Shown here: piece after piece, positions 11,101 through 26,300 of the stretch
How the letters are laid out: the number at the start of each line of letters is the position of its first letter
Numbering within the stretch: the first letter of the stretch is position 1
Origin: Paragordius varius
Taxonomy: Eukaryota > Nematomorpha
Assembly (NCBI GenBank): GCA_964247055.1
Contig: OZ176052.1
Span: 7,564,001-7,628,000, forward strand
DNA length: 64,000 nt
Reading direction: 5' to 3'
The notes under the pieces: generated by a model
The model's input: the letters and a program-made list of their open reading frames with translations, nothing else
What the model was told of the DNA's origin: nothing
The model's database searches: none
Program-made: the position numbers and the translations under genes

Positions 11101-14100
11101 TTCAGCAGCAAGGCAGAAGGTATATCTGGAGGTGTTGGATTCTTGGTAAGGCGCAATATTCTGAGGCGGGTTTCCAACTTTGTGCCGCATCCCCATAGAT
11201 TGGCCGAACTTCAAATAAAAATCAGCACCAAATGTTACACGCTTATTAGCGCTTACGGCCCTCATGACATCTCAGAATATCCTGAGTTTTTGAATGATCT
11301 GGGAACTATTCTGGATTCGGTGCCGGCACGGAATCGCTTTCTGATTTTTGGTGATATGAACTGCAGGGTGGGAAGAAACATATCTTCGTGGGCTATTGGA
11401 AGACACACTCTTACCACTTCCACCAAGGCAGGTAGACTTCTTGCAACCTTTTGTGATAATCGTCGTGATTGGTAACACCTTTTCCCAGATAGCCAACATG
11501 GTCCGTACACAAGAATTGCAAGGAATGTGTGCCCTTCCCACATTGATTTCGTCATTATACGATATAAAGATCTGTCAATGGTGAAGAAAGTTGGCTGCGC
11601 GTTAAACGACCTTATCAACGATCACCTTTTGATCTGCCCTGAGTTACAGGTGGCCTGGGCCCCTCCGCGTCCATTCATAGGTCCGAAATCGGAGTGGGCC
11701 ACTGTGCTTGGTGAGCTCTCTTTTAGAACCAGGCGAAGACATGTTGTCTACGAGGACTGGCTATCTGCTGGGACTAAACGATTTTTCCATGCAATACGAA
11801 ATAAATGTTACACGAGTCGTCGCAGAGCATTGATTAGAGCCAATGCAGATCGCTTGAAACGCAAGGACAGGTAGGCGTTTGTTTCCCTATATTTCACTAA
11901 ACTGGCGGCTAATGAGAAACACTCAAGAGAGCACTATTCAATGATTCGTTTCCTGCTTCGACGGCCCAGACCCTGTACTAGTGTACATTCTCATGGCAGG
12001 CTCATAATAGATAGCCAGAAGAATGTGATCTCTTTGCACCGACATTACACTGATCTGTTGGGGGATAATAAAATGATCCAGGATGACGTTGTCAATGATC
12101 ATCCATTCTCATTGAAATTGGATGAAGGAAAATTTCGCCTAGGTATTGAATTTTTACGAAATTATAAGTGCCCAGGGCCAGACCGCAGCGTGGCAGATGC
12201 TTGGAAGAAGGAAATAGATTGGTGCACTGACAACATCTTATCTATCATCAATAGTTGGCTAGAACGTGGCACACTGATGGAGGAATGGGTGGAATGCGAG
12301 ATAATTAACATTGCAAAACAAGATAATCCAGGCACTCCTAATGATTACAGGGGTATAGCCCTAGTGAATACAGTGTACAAGGTTTTGGCCAACATTGCCC
12401 TGTCTAGACTGCAGTCTTTTGATAATGAACTCCATCACGCAATCTGTGGTTTTAGGCGGGGAAGGGGAACGATGGATTTATTCTGTTCTTTGGTAATTTT
12501 CATCGAGAAAAGCAGGCGGCATAAGGACCCGCTATACTTGGGATTTGTGGATATAGCCAAGGCATTCGATAAACTGGATAGGAAGCATGGCGCTTGCTGA
12601 AGAGGGTTGATATGGGGGAAAACTTCAAGAACTTTATACTTCACTTGATAATCCGTACGCGCAGTCGGGTGGCAGTTGAAACGACCCGTTCGGACTACAT
12701 CTATTCAGAACGAGGCCTGAAACAAGGATGTTCTCTGTCCCCAAAACTCTTTAACTTAGCTATGGACTCAATAGTACGGAAGTTATACACGAGCTTTCCC
12801 AACGTCTTTTTTCAGGTGCTCTGCTATGCAGACGACCTTTGCATCTTAACGGATATGGAGCAGAGCCTGGTGCAGGCCCTAGATCAGCTGGAATCTGAAT
12901 TGACGCCTATATTGGCCTAAATATTAATTATGAAAAGTCAAAAGTGATGATAATAGGTGAGTCTGATGCGAGGATGTTCAAAACTGGGAGGGGAGCTGAA
13001 GGTTGTGGAGTCCTTTCGATACCTGGAAGTTATGGTGGACAAAAACGGATGCGCTCTTAACTTACCTCTACTCAGACTTCATTCCGCAAAGCTTATCTTC
13101 GACGGATTACATTGTTTATGGCGTTCGAAGGAGGTTGGTCAAAGGCTGAAGTTGAAAATATTTAAAAGTCTAATCCTCCCTAGAATTCTATATGGTTTGT
13201 CGGTGTGGCCAAATTCTGTCAAACATACCCGCAAGGCTTAGGCAAGGCTCAGGTATTTGTAAATAAATCGCTAAGAGTCATCACAGGCGACATTTACTTC
13301 AGGAAAACACGGTACCAACTAGCCACTTGTAAGCTTCATCTAAAAACCGATACTTTGCCTTTGGTGCTGGAAATACCATTGTCAAGTCTGAATGTGGTAG
13401 CCCACCAACTACGCCATAACGAAATGAGTCCCTCTTAAGGCGGCACTGGAATGGAAACTGAATGGCCGCCCAATTTATTGGAAGTATAAAAAAACGTGGC
13501 TTGGGCGCATGTGTGTTTTCCTGCAACGTGTGGGCCTTGCGGAGTCGGACTTTGTAACACTAGTGCTGAACGGAGGTTGGAAGAAAAATGTGCCCAGACT
13601 AAGAGAGAGTTGTTAAAGGAAGAGGAGATGATACACTACGCTAAACGGCAACGTCGACGCGAACGCCGGCTTCAGAAACTATCTGCGAAAAGGGCGGACC
13701 CGGTGGGGGACAGTCTTGTCTGTGACCTTAAATACTTAATTAGGGGGTAAATTACATATAATTTAAAATTACTATTATTATCGCTCTTAATTTATCATTC
13801 TAAATTTATCTGTGATACTACATGTTTACTCTATAAGTGGCGCCCCCTGCCCTGAAGCGTGCAAAAGCGCAGGAAGGAGGTAAGGGTCGTCCTGTGCGGA
13901 CAGTGGCGGTTGGAACCATGCCTGCCACACCCTTTGCTGGATACCTGGATAATAATATTGCGCAAGCTATGTATAACCAAACCGTATTACAAATCAAATT
14001 ATTAAATGAAATTTAATAAAACCTATATTTTAAATCAGAATATTTGTTTATTGTTTGTATTTGAAGTAATTTATTTAAAAACTCTAATAAATAAAAAATT

Positions 14101-17100
14101 GGGCAATAGAGCTTAAAAGGACTTCATGTTTAAAGGTTTCCATTTACAATCTTATTCCAAAGGTCCTTATCTAGACATTTGGTAATGTCGAGGTTTAGTA
14201 TTTTTATGTCATTTTTAATGTTGTCGTTCCAGGAATGTGTTGGACGCCCTTTGCGGTTGTTTCCAAAGGGTTGTATGTGATTAATGGTTTGGAGTGGATG
14301 GTCGGTTTTTCTTCTTTCAATGTGACCCAAGTATTTAAGCCTGCTTCTTGTATTAACTTTTCTACTGTGTCATTTCTATGTTTAAGATGAATATTGTAGT
14401 CAGAACAACAAGCTTTAATTATTTTATTTTCCGTATTTATCATTGATTTGTTTTATTTAGGGGCCATGTTTCGGTGGCGTAGGTAAGAGCTGGCCTGACT
14501 CCTGCTTTGTATATTAGCCATTTATTATTGTTAGATACATTTTTATTTTTAAGAACAAATTTTAGAGAGTTAATTTTACCCCATGCATGTTGAAATCGTT
14601 TCCTTATTGCTCCAGTTATATGGCCTTTAGAGTCTATGACGTCTCCTAGGTATGTAAACTTGTCTATTTTTCTATTGAGTTTTCGTCGATTGTCATATAT
14701 GTCGAGCGTGTTTGAGTTGGATTATTGTTTTTACAGTTGTTACATTTAAAGATTATTTGTTCGTTTAGTTTGCCGGTGATTTTGGAGCATTTTTTGTGAA
14801 CCCAGAATTTGCATTTGTTGCATTTTATTGAATTTGTTTTGACTTCTTTGTCGCAGATAGCGCATGTATATTTGGGGCGCTGCGTACGATCTCCTGATAT
14901 CATTATTTTTGTTTTATTAATATTTATTTTCAGCCCATGGTTCTCTTAACAGATTTTCCATGTTCTGAATTTGTTTGAGATGTTTTCCATTGAAGTATCT
15001 GTTAAAACGATATCATCCGCGAAGATTAACTCCCAGGGCGGTTGAGTAGATATGTTTTTTGTGATAAAGTCTAATATTATAATGAATAGAAATGGACTAA
15101 GTACAGACCCTTGGTGTAGGCCAGTGTTTGTCTTGAAAAGTTCCGTGTATCCTATTTGCGTGCGTACCATTGTAGTTGTATTTTTATAAAGAAGTAATAT
15201 TATTTCTATTAAATATTCTTCGATGTAATTTTGTCTTAGGGCCCATTTGATTGTTGCCCTAGGGATATTATCAAAAGCTTTCTCCAGGTCTAGAAATGTG
15301 TGAAAATTTAATTTTTTAAAGGTATTTTTCCTGTAGTTGCCTGATAATGAAGATGGCATCTGTAGTGCTGTGTTATTTACGAAATGCAAACTGATTATTT
15401 GTTATTGTAATGGTTTGTTTAAGGCGGTTGTCAATGATGCTTTCAAATATTTTGAAAGTGTGTTCCAAAAGTTTTATGGGGCGGTATGAGGAGCAGACGA
15501 GACGATATTTCTTATTTATAGGGATCGTTATACTTTTATTCCAGTCATGGGGAATTTCACGTTTGGTAATAATTTCATTTAAAAAAGTTGTAAGGAAGGA
15601 TGTTAAGCATGGTATTGGTTTAAGCAGATCAATTGATAATTCGCTTGCACCTGACGACTTGTTTGGCTTCATTTTTTGTATTGCTTTTCTTCGTTTTTCT
15701 GTGATTTGGTTTTAGTGTTATAGGGATTTTTAAATTGTTGGTTTGGTTCATTGATTCTTCCAAGCTTTCTTTCCATATCTTAATTACACTTTCTGGGTTA
15801 GAGATTATCTCATTCATATTGTTTTTTATACATTTGGTTTTGATATCTTGTTTGTTTGAGTTTATATTCTTTATGTATTTAAAGATTTTTTTATTTTTAA
15901 CCTGGTCCTCTAGTTTAGTGGCCAGTTTTAGGCAATTTTCATTTATAGTTTTTCTAATTTCTTTCTGCGCTTTGTGTTTTGCGATCAGATATGTTTGTCT
16001 GTTTTTATCATTGCTATCCCTTTTCCATGCTTTGAAGGCGTCGTTTTTTTCTTTAGTAACCTCTTTTAATTCCTTTTTCCACCACCAATTTTTCTTTTTT
16101 TTATTTTATGATTTGCATCTCCCACAAATATTATCTGCTGTTTTAACTATTGTTTTTAGGTTATCCCATCTTGAACCAATGGATTCACTGTTTTGCTGGA
16201 GCTTTTCGGATGCCTGGTTGATGTATTTGTTCCTGATTGTTTGATTTTGTAATTTATTGTGGTTAATTTTGACTGGTCTTTGGTATAAGGGTTTATTTTT
16301 TAGTTTTTTCAAGACTGCAATCACTATTTTGCGTTGTGTGAAGCTTGTTTGGTGAGTTTTAATGTTAATTGATTGTGACCGTTTTTTTTAGACAAAAGGA
16401 TATAATCTATCATGGTAGATGAGTTTGCTGTTTGAAAAGTGGTAAGTTGATTGTGGTTTTTGTGAAGTGGGTGTTGGCTATGATTAGTTGGTTTGCTTGG
16501 CAATATTCTAACATCTGTTCACCCATCTTGTCAGTACTGCCATAGCCGTTTCCGCCATGGACTTCCCTGAAATCGTGTTCATTATTACTATTGTGACTGT
16601 TAAAATCACCTCCTAAGAAGATGGATTCCCTGCCTGGTATTGTATTTGTTAGACCTTGGAGTTCCGTCCAAAATTGTTGTTTAATTTCGTCTTCTGGTTG
16701 GGGCGCGTATATCAATATTATATTTAGGATGTAGTTATCGTGCACAACTTTAAGCTGTATAATTCTTTCATTGTGTCTCGTTACTTAGATAACGTTTTCG
16801 CGAAGACAATTTTTAATCGCTATTGCTACACCAGCATGACCATTTTCTTGTCCTTGATAGTAAAGTGTGTAATTGTTCGTGGTAATTAAATTATCTCCTT
16901 CAATCTGGTTTCTTGTAGGCAGCAGATGTCAACATTTTTAGATTCGAGAAAGTCAATTATCATGTGTATTTCCATTTAATGTACCGAAGTTCCAGGTAGC
17001 AAATTTAAATGTGTTGAGATTATTCATAATTCAGGTGTCGTGTTTTTATAATTGTTATATCAGTTTATTATTATAATTATTCGGTATTGGAATCGTTATG

Positions 17101-17796
17101 ATAAAGTAAGAAGTATTAAATTAATTGTTAGGAGGGTTTTGTAATGATTAGTATATAATATTAGTAGTAAGAAAAATAAATAAGATTAAATATATTATTG
17201 TTATGATAGTAGGTAGAAGTTATTAAAAATGTAATATCAATTATTAATATCGTTTCGTTAGAGAGTTAGCAGTTTTTTGAATAAGACGTGTTCATGGTGT
17301 ATAGGTTGAGGCGAGGTTTTTATTTTTCACATGCCCTTGTGAAAAAACTCCTTACGGAGTAGATGTTTTTGCATAACATCCAAAACTGGCCTCTGCTGTT
17401 CGTTCACCAAAGGTGATCCGACCAACACCGCGGGGAGGTAGCAGTAGGACTTTGTTGGTCCTTAAAAGTTTTATGAGAATTTTATTTTTATTTATAATGT
17501 TATGATTTTAATGCTAAATTATTTTTTATATGATATTAAGATATCCCTTTTACTATTATTGGTTGTTATAGAAAAAATTATTATAACAATTGAATATATT
17601 TTTTTTTAATTAATAGATTTATTTTTCCAACAATGTTTTTTTATACCAATATTGTAAGGAATAACCCATTTTATTATTAATATGTATGGATTAATTCAAA
17701 GTTTTTTGGTTATTTAGTATTACGGCTTCTTTTAGAAAGTTATAAATATTAAAAAAAATATAAAAAAATTTTCGGTTTTTATATAAAAAGCTTATT

Positions 17797-17831
<35 letters not shown>

Positions 17832-20307
17832 TACATTATATAAATGCAGGATGAGACTTGTCCTTATAATTTGTTGGATATGTTTTGATTATATAATATT
17901 TTTATTTTAATATCACTTCATATAGGGTTGTGTTTTAGTGTTCTTCCTGATATACCACCACCCCCAAGGTAATGAAAATAACTTTACGTTTAGTTTGATC
18001 AACATTTACAAAGAATTACAGGATGATATCGAAGGATTTATCATACCAAAACATGGCTACTTACATGGATGGGCTAAGCAAGGTAAGTATACTAATGAGA
18101 AATTGCATTTTAATATGAAGTAAATATTTATCAAGAGTTTTACAAATAAAGCAGTAAAAGTATATTGTGTAAAACTCTACTAACTATATAATTGAAATAT
18201 ATAAAAAAAAATTAAATACTACAACATTTTTATTTCTAAAAGCTTTAGTGGCAAAACCAACACAAAAGCTCATAAATGGTTAAGATTTTTTCTTTTAATT
18301 TTGTGATCTTTCCCTTTTATTATTTCAAATTCGTTTTTTCATTATTTGAGAAAAAAAAGGGGTATACTATATTTTTTTGCAGCTTATGTTAACATTTTCA
18401 TCACACTTTATTGTAAACATTTAAATTTGTAAAAAAGAATGACTTTACTGGAACTAATCCGGTTTTGAATCCCTTATATTTTTATTGAATAAATTAGCAA
18501 TTACTATTATATTACATAAAAAATTACAAAAGAACAAAATATATTATTTTTGTTCAATAATTGCTATATTATAGGTGTTCTTTTATTAAACTCTGTTTTA
18601 ACTGTCCGTCAAAACGAAGCAAATTCACACAAAGATAAAGGTTGGGAAACTTTCACTGACTACGTAATTTCTTATTTGAATAAGAACCAAACTAACCTTG
18701 TGTTTATGTTATGGGGGGCTTATGCTCAAAAGAAAGGCCAAGCCATTGACAAGGTAAAATATTTTTGTAGCAAAATTATTAAATAAATAGCCATACTTTA
18801 CTTAGGGAGAAATAAAAAATTAATCTGGTTATAAACTATTGCATTGTTCAAAATTAATTGAAAATCTACAATTACAGTGTGATACAACTTTTTCTGGATC
18901 TTAAATTTTTACAATTTTCTGATTCCTTATGGTATTAGGATCAGATCTGTGAAAAAATTTAGCTATCGAGGTCGTTTTCGAATGGGACTTTTTCCAAATT
19001 TGGCTATTTTCAATATTTTCTTATTTGTAAATATTTTTATTTAGTTAAACAAATAATACTTGGCTTCTAAAGATTTTTTTTATAAAAACTCAACACACTA
19101 TCTCTAAAAACATCCAATACTTTTTGTTTCATCGGTGAACAACCCCAAAAAATTGGGTAAGTTACATTTTTTGCGACAAATATTTATCATTATGTTATAT
19201 AACAAATTTTTTTTATTTTTTTGGATGTTTGTAATATTAGTTTAAATATAAATATCATCGTGTTGTAGCTTTTTAGACTTTTATTATTGGAAATAGATAT
19301 CTTTTTTACACGTTTTTTGATAAAAAACGCTAAAATTTACTCAACTGGAATTACTAGACTCTTTATTTCATCTGATATTTTTGAATATTTCCCATATATA
19401 TGTTCCACCATACTAAATATTTTGCCTATAGAAATATCATCCTAAGTAAATTTTCCTCATAAATTTCGGATGTTCGACGGGTAAAAATATTGTACACCAA
19501 AAAATCTAAGAGAATAAACTATTAGGACGGTAAGGATGTCGTTTGTGGACTGTTGTGATAGAAAGCATTCATATTCGAACTCGGTGAAGATACAAAAGAA
19601 CGCTTAATATATTTTTTCTTTGTTTCATAGATTATTATAAAATCAACAATATATCGATTTGCAGCTAAAATTTATATTTAATGCCACGGACCATCAAGAA
19701 AAATTATATATGCTATCGTAATATTCTAAACATCAAATGGATTGATAAAGTCTCTAATCAACTGAGAAAAGAAAACCAGCTATTACACTCGACAACATAA
19801 CATATAAAAATCAACTAGGTGTCCTAGGCCATATTTTAAGCAGGGGACCTTTCGGTTTATCGATATTAGTGGGAATGGTTGGCAGTAGATGAACTCGTGG
19901 TTGATCTCCAATATTTTACCATGACCAAGTACCTATTTGCAACAATTTGGATCTAAAATCACTGTGGGTGTCAGCTAATAGATTAGCTTGGGAAAATCTC
20001 TAGGTACTATGGTCGCATACGACTGCGCAGAATAAATAAATATGGAGAATATGCCACACATATAATACCATCAATTTATTTCGGTTCTTTAATTATTTTA
20101 ACTTAGCCTTTTGAAGTTTTTTATATATCAAAAATAAGAATCAATTTATGGAATTATACTATTAATTAACAAATCCATATTAAAGTTGGATTAGAGTGAA
20201 TATTAATTAAAGTGTAGATTTTGGTCAGGAGATCTAAGGCACGGATTTTGGAATATAAGTAAATTAGGTGTAATACATAAAGAACAAATAAAATAAATAA
20301 TTTAATA

Positions 20308-20377
<70 letters not shown>

Positions 20378-23300
20378 CACTGTGTGCAAAAAAGAGGGTT
20401 AGATGAGATAGCTTATGACCAGCTTCTTCATTTGCCGAAAATTTTTTTATATGTTGACAACCTAGTTTTTGAAATATTGAGAGAAAATCGAAATCGGGCA
20501 AAAAGTGAAAATTAAGAATAACACTAAACAACAAATTTTAATTTTTTTTAACTGCCATTCTTGTAAATTTAAAATTTATTTCATTAAAGTATTGTTTATC
20601 TGAAAAGAAAATTGGTCTAGCATGCAAGAATTTTTTTATATTAGAGAAAGTTATTTGGATTTAAATGGTCGAAATTATCAATCCTTAAATAACTCAAGAT
20701 TCACAGCAAATTAATTTTGAAAATCATATAAATTATTTTAATATAATTATTAGGGTTATATTAGTATTTAATTTAAAAAATGTTTGAAAAAGCTTTTGGT
20801 TTGCTTTTTTAATAAAAATTATTATTATCATAAATATTTTACCTAGTGGATACTAAAATGCATAATTATAATTGTAAATTTATTACATAATAGCTATAAA
20901 AGATAAAATGCCTTAAACTTTGCTTTTATCTTTAAAATTTCGAAATTATCAGCCTCGTAAAGAAAATAAATTAATATTGATGAAATGGTAATTTTTTAAA
21001 AACAAAAAACTTAAAAATGGCTGTTTTGAGTGGCATAAAAGCAATAAAAAATGTTTTAATCAAAAAAACTTTTTTTATCTTTTTTGGACATTCATTACCA
21101 TCTAAACAAAGTTTAAGCTATTTTCATCCATTAGTTTTAAAAATATAATAATTAAAAAAAATGCTCTCGCTTCCCGCGTTTGTCGCTCTTTGTGTCCAAT
21201 ATTAACTGTCGATGTAATACATATTAGTATGCATTTTATAGAGTTTTTATTACTCTTTCGAATGATATTACAAAGCATTACTTGTATATTTTCGAAGAAA
21301 AACATTTTTTAGTAAAATTTTGATAAAGAGGGCGCATAATCAAAAAAATCAAATTATACAAAATTCTTCCATCGAGTTATAATTTTTATTTCAGATTTAC
21401 TGTTAAAATGATACTAAATATCAGGAAATGCAAAAAACTCGAGTGGCAGAAAAATTTGTTGTCCAGTGTAATTAAATTTGAGATATTATGGTTTATTATC
21501 ATTTTAGGATATATTTTCAATATATAAATAGCCTAAAATCATATAGTTAGGGTTTCTATAAAATTTCAGCTCAAAAGATGGCGTTTTTCTGTTAACACAC
21601 TTAAAACACAATTTTTTTTAATGAAACTATATTAAAATAATTTTCTTAAATATTTACTACCTAAGTGTTGGTTTATATTCCACTACTTTTAAATCCTATT
21701 TTGTATAAATTATATAATCAATAACTCCTACTTATGTAGGATTCCAAAATAAAACAGTATAAATTTTTTATATACTCATAAACCAGATGACAAAAAATGC
21801 AAAAATAAAAAACAATATTTTTGGTTTTATTAGTTTTTTTACTGAAAAATATGTTAAGATTTTAATAAGGAGTTTAGGTAAACTAATTTAAAAAAATAAT
21901 TTTAATATAGTTTCATTAAAAATTTTTGTCTTTTAAGTGTGTTTAAAGAAAAACGCCATCTTTTGAGTTGAAATTATATAGAAACCCTAACTATATGATT
22001 TTAGGCTATTTATATATTGAAAATATACCCTAAATAAACCATAATATCTCAAATTTTATCATTATTTTTGAATTACAGTAAAATATGTAATTATCCGGAC
22101 GAATTTTTTAACTAACGGACATAATTTTTTTATAAGAGACAGAGTGTTAAAATCAAAAGATCATAATTTTTAATTGGCGGACAAATTTTTTTTTATACGG
22201 ACAAATTTTTTTTCAACGGACAAATTTTTTTTTATACGGACAAATTTTCGATTATACGGACAAATTTTTTTTTATACGGACATAAATCCGAAATATAATA
22301 GGGTAAGAGGAGCACTTATCTATAACCCTGGACAACATTTCTGCTACTCGAGTTTTTGCATTTTTTGATATTTAGTATCATTCTAACATAAGTCTAAAAT
22401 AAAAATTATAACTCCTTCTAAGAATTTTGTATAATTTGATAGTTTTGATTATGCGCCCTCTTTATCAAAATTTTACTAAAAAATGTTTTTATTTGAAAAT
22501 ATACAAGTAATGCCCATTTGTAATATAAAAAAGTAATAAAAACTTAAAATGTATACTAATATGTATTACATCGACAGTTATTATTGGACACAGATAGCTA
22601 CAAACGCGCGAAGCGAGAGCATTTTTTTAAATATTATATTTTTAAAACTAATGGATGAAAATAGCTCAAACTTTGTTTAGTTGGTGATGAATGTCCATAA
22701 AAGATAAGACAAGAAGGTTTTTTTGATTAAAACATTTTTTATTGCTTTTATGTCACTCAAAATAGCTATTTTAAAGTTTTTTGTATTTTAAAAATTACCA
22801 TCTCATCAATATTAATTTATTTTCTTTACGAGGCTGATTATTTCGAAATTTTAAAGATAAAAACAAAGTTTAAGGTATTTTTGATCTTTTATAGCCATTT
22901 ACAGTTATAACTATGCATTTAATATCCACTAGGTAAAATATTATGATAATAGTAATTTTTATTAAAAAGACAAACCAAAAGCTTTTTCAAACATTTTTTT
23001 TAAATTAAATTCTTATATAACGCTAATAATTATATTAAAATAATTTATATGATTTTCAAATTAGTTTGTCTGTGAAAATTTTTGATTTATATAACGATTG
23101 AAAATTTCGACCATCTAAATCCAAATAACTTTTATATCCGATTGATATAAATGACTTACCACCAATAAGATGCAGTTTTTTGCGCTCTTTCGAGTTTAAT
23201 GTTAAATCGGGGCCAAAAATTATCGATAAACCTAATATTAAAAAAATCTTGAATGCTAAACCAAATCTCTTTTCAGATATACTAATTATGTACTTTAATG

Positions 23301-26300
23301 AAATAAATTTTAAATTTACAAGAATGGCAGTTAAATAAAGTTAAATTTGTTATCTAGTGTAATATTGATAAATAATAACTTTTTGAATTCTAGTCGACTA
23401 AATGTTTACTTTGTATTTTATAAGAAGCTTTAAAAATATAACATTGCATTTCATAATGACCGACTTAAGAATAAACCATTTATGATTTAATTTTAACTAA
23501 TATATTAAATGAATAGGATTTATAAAATCTCACATTTAACTAAAGGCAAAATATTATTTCATTTGCATTATTAACACCAATCATACCGTCATCTATTTGT
23601 AAAATTAAAAAAAAAACCTTATCATAACTATATTCATTTCAAAGATATTTTACTACTGAAAAACAATAATAATCCAATTTTTCATTTTATTAATCTTATT
23701 TTAACAATGTTTCCAATCTTATAATAAGGTTTAATCGAAAACAATAGTCTAATGGGCTTCTACACTGACTGTATTTTTATGTAACATATCAACTCTCTTT
23801 ATTATATTGTTAAATGGGACAACTTTCAATTAACGACATGATGGGACTCTTCTTAATATTAAACATCTACCGTAAAAGCTCAATAAGCAGACGATTAAAT
23901 ATTAATCGTCTGCCTTTGGTATCAAATATAACTGCAATATAATGTAATAGAGACAATAATTTATTAAAATAATATTTATATGAAAATAACATCAATATAA
24001 ATAAATAGTAAAAAAATAAATAATGGTGAAAAAAATAAAAACACTAATAAATGCCTTAAAAAATTTTTATGTCCGAAAACAGTTACTGATTAACCCTATG
24101 GATCGCAATAAATTAGAACGGGAACAAGTTTTACAGTTTTTTTACAGTAATGAAGAGATTTCCAACTATTAAATATATGCCTGCGGTTGAAATATAAAAT
24201 ATTTGATGATGATTTATAAAATAATATTTTAATCATCCCATACATCATAAATAATGTCTATACACCGTATTATCTAAATAAGAAAATGATATTAGCTATA
24301 AAAAAATAGATCCAACTTAAATGATTCACAACAAAAATCATATGAATTTTCAGGTAATAAATTTAATTTTTTTAAACAAACATTATTTAATATTTTATCT
24401 ACATGTTCATAATATTTACTTAAATCCTTATTATAAAATATTTTAGAAACTTCTTTTATATTTTTATCCATATTTAAATCTTTCTTATTTAGGGCTCGTA
24501 ATTTGTGTTTAAATTCATGGAAAATACACTCAATAGGATTTAATTGAGGTGAATATGGTGGCAAAAAAATTAAATTTTCGAATTCTTTATTTCGAGAATA
24601 ACGATGAGGGGCATTATCCAAAATTATATAGGATGTTGAAGGTATTATTTTAAAACATTCCTGTAAAAAATGGTATATATCATCCCCATTGTATGGGTCA
24701 GATTTATATTCATATTTTATCATTCCATTTATTCCAATCATAGCCAAATAGTTTATATTTTTACCTCTTGGCTTACGTTTAATCGTAGGAAATTCTCCCT
24801 TTTTACACCAACAATATAAATAAAGACTGTAATCATTGATTCCAGTCTCATCCATATAATATATGTCGCTGTGCAAAAACTGTAAAACTTCCCACGCATA
24901 AGTATACCTATGCTCTATTATTTCTATTTTATTGCGATTTATAGGCTCAATCTGAGCCTGTTTTCTTACAAAAGAATTTTTTTAAGCATTTATATAATGT
25001 AGTTTTTGATATTTTTAATGAATAAGGAATAGAATCTAAAATTTTATCAATTGTGATATTATTATTTTCATTTAAAATATTTTCTATGGCTTCCTTTAAT
25101 TTACAATCATCATATTTTGGCTTGCGGCCACTTTTTTTAGGTGGGATGTGAAGGCCGACGTTCAATCGCCTGCGATATTTATAAATTGTTGATCTGGACA
25201 TTTTTAAAATGTTCATATTGTCCGTCATAATATTATTCGAAGTGGACGGATTACTGAAAAGGCTCTTAGCAATTTCATTCTTTTCATTTGTCCAACTTCC
25301 TCTGCCTTAACCAAATATTCACAAAGAATTTATTATTTTAGATAGTTGAATAAACAATTCTTATATTTAACAGGTAATTAATTATATTATTTTATTAAAT
25401 TTTTTAAAAGTTATTGATTTAATCGGTATAATGCAACTAGAATAACTTTTTTAAAATAAAGAGGAAGACATATCAATTAACTTATGTAAATATATTAAAA
25501 TTTGCAAGATTTTCATATATATATGTGAAATATAATATCTAGACTATTCCCACTTGAAATAATTATTTTAAATAACGTCGATCTTAAACCTTGAAAAAAT
25601 ATATGCAAAAATATTTAAAGGAAATTATGTCGCATAAAACACAAAAAGTTACTAGAGCTAGCACAATGGTATTATTGAATATAATATAATTTGAAATGTA
25701 TATACGTTTTCTTTGACGAATCGTATCATCTTCGTTGTTTTCTGAACATATAGATGAAGATGGCGATGACGGTGAGAATGATGGTGAGCGTATAATTGAA
25801 CGATTTTCTGTACAATCATCATAGAAATCTAAAGGTGAAATTAAATTTTACCATAGGTGTGATCCATTAATAATTACTATAGGCCGAATAAAGAGTATTA
25901 AATATAAATATTGTTAACGTATATTAAAAGTGATTAAATTAAGATGAAAAGACTATGGGTACACGTAAAAAAATAATAATTAGTTAATAAATTATTATAA
26001 ATTAAAATTGATTAAATTTAAGATAAAAAGATTATGGGTACAAAAAAGAACAAAATAATTAATTAATAAAATTAAAAAATTTCGAAATTTGATATGTGTA
26101 CTAGGTTTTTTGACAGGGGGGTTCATTTAAATGAACTCATATTCGGTACCTAATTCCATTTTTATATTTGACTTATGATAATACACTAGTTTATAATATA
26201 AAATAAATTTGGCCGTATTTAAATATTTTATGGTTGTAAGATAAAAAAATATGTAAATTTAACTATTTGATGTTTTAATCAATACGCTACTATCACCAAA

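Larger units (their letters stand above)
8515..17925 (+). other. UNG: UNG intron 2, 9.4 kb, LINE-filled
   Basis: Donor GTAATT after the QAHG codon, acceptor ATATAG before LCFSV. It holds the inverted LINE pair (8.66-13.95 kb), an antisense RTE-like LINE (about 14.1-17.5 kb) and a TA microsatellite. No other coding segment of UNG is missing, so the intron is complete. Confidence 0.9.

Noticed and set aside
22092-22285. Possible CRISPR-like array
   Set aside because: Units are degenerate and AT-rich with no constant spacers, the host is eukaryotic, and the array is mirrored inside a transposon.
22174-22368. Repetitive frame with [10 protein letters not shown] repeats
   Set aside because: It is the translation of the subterminal DNA repeat array, not a protein gene.
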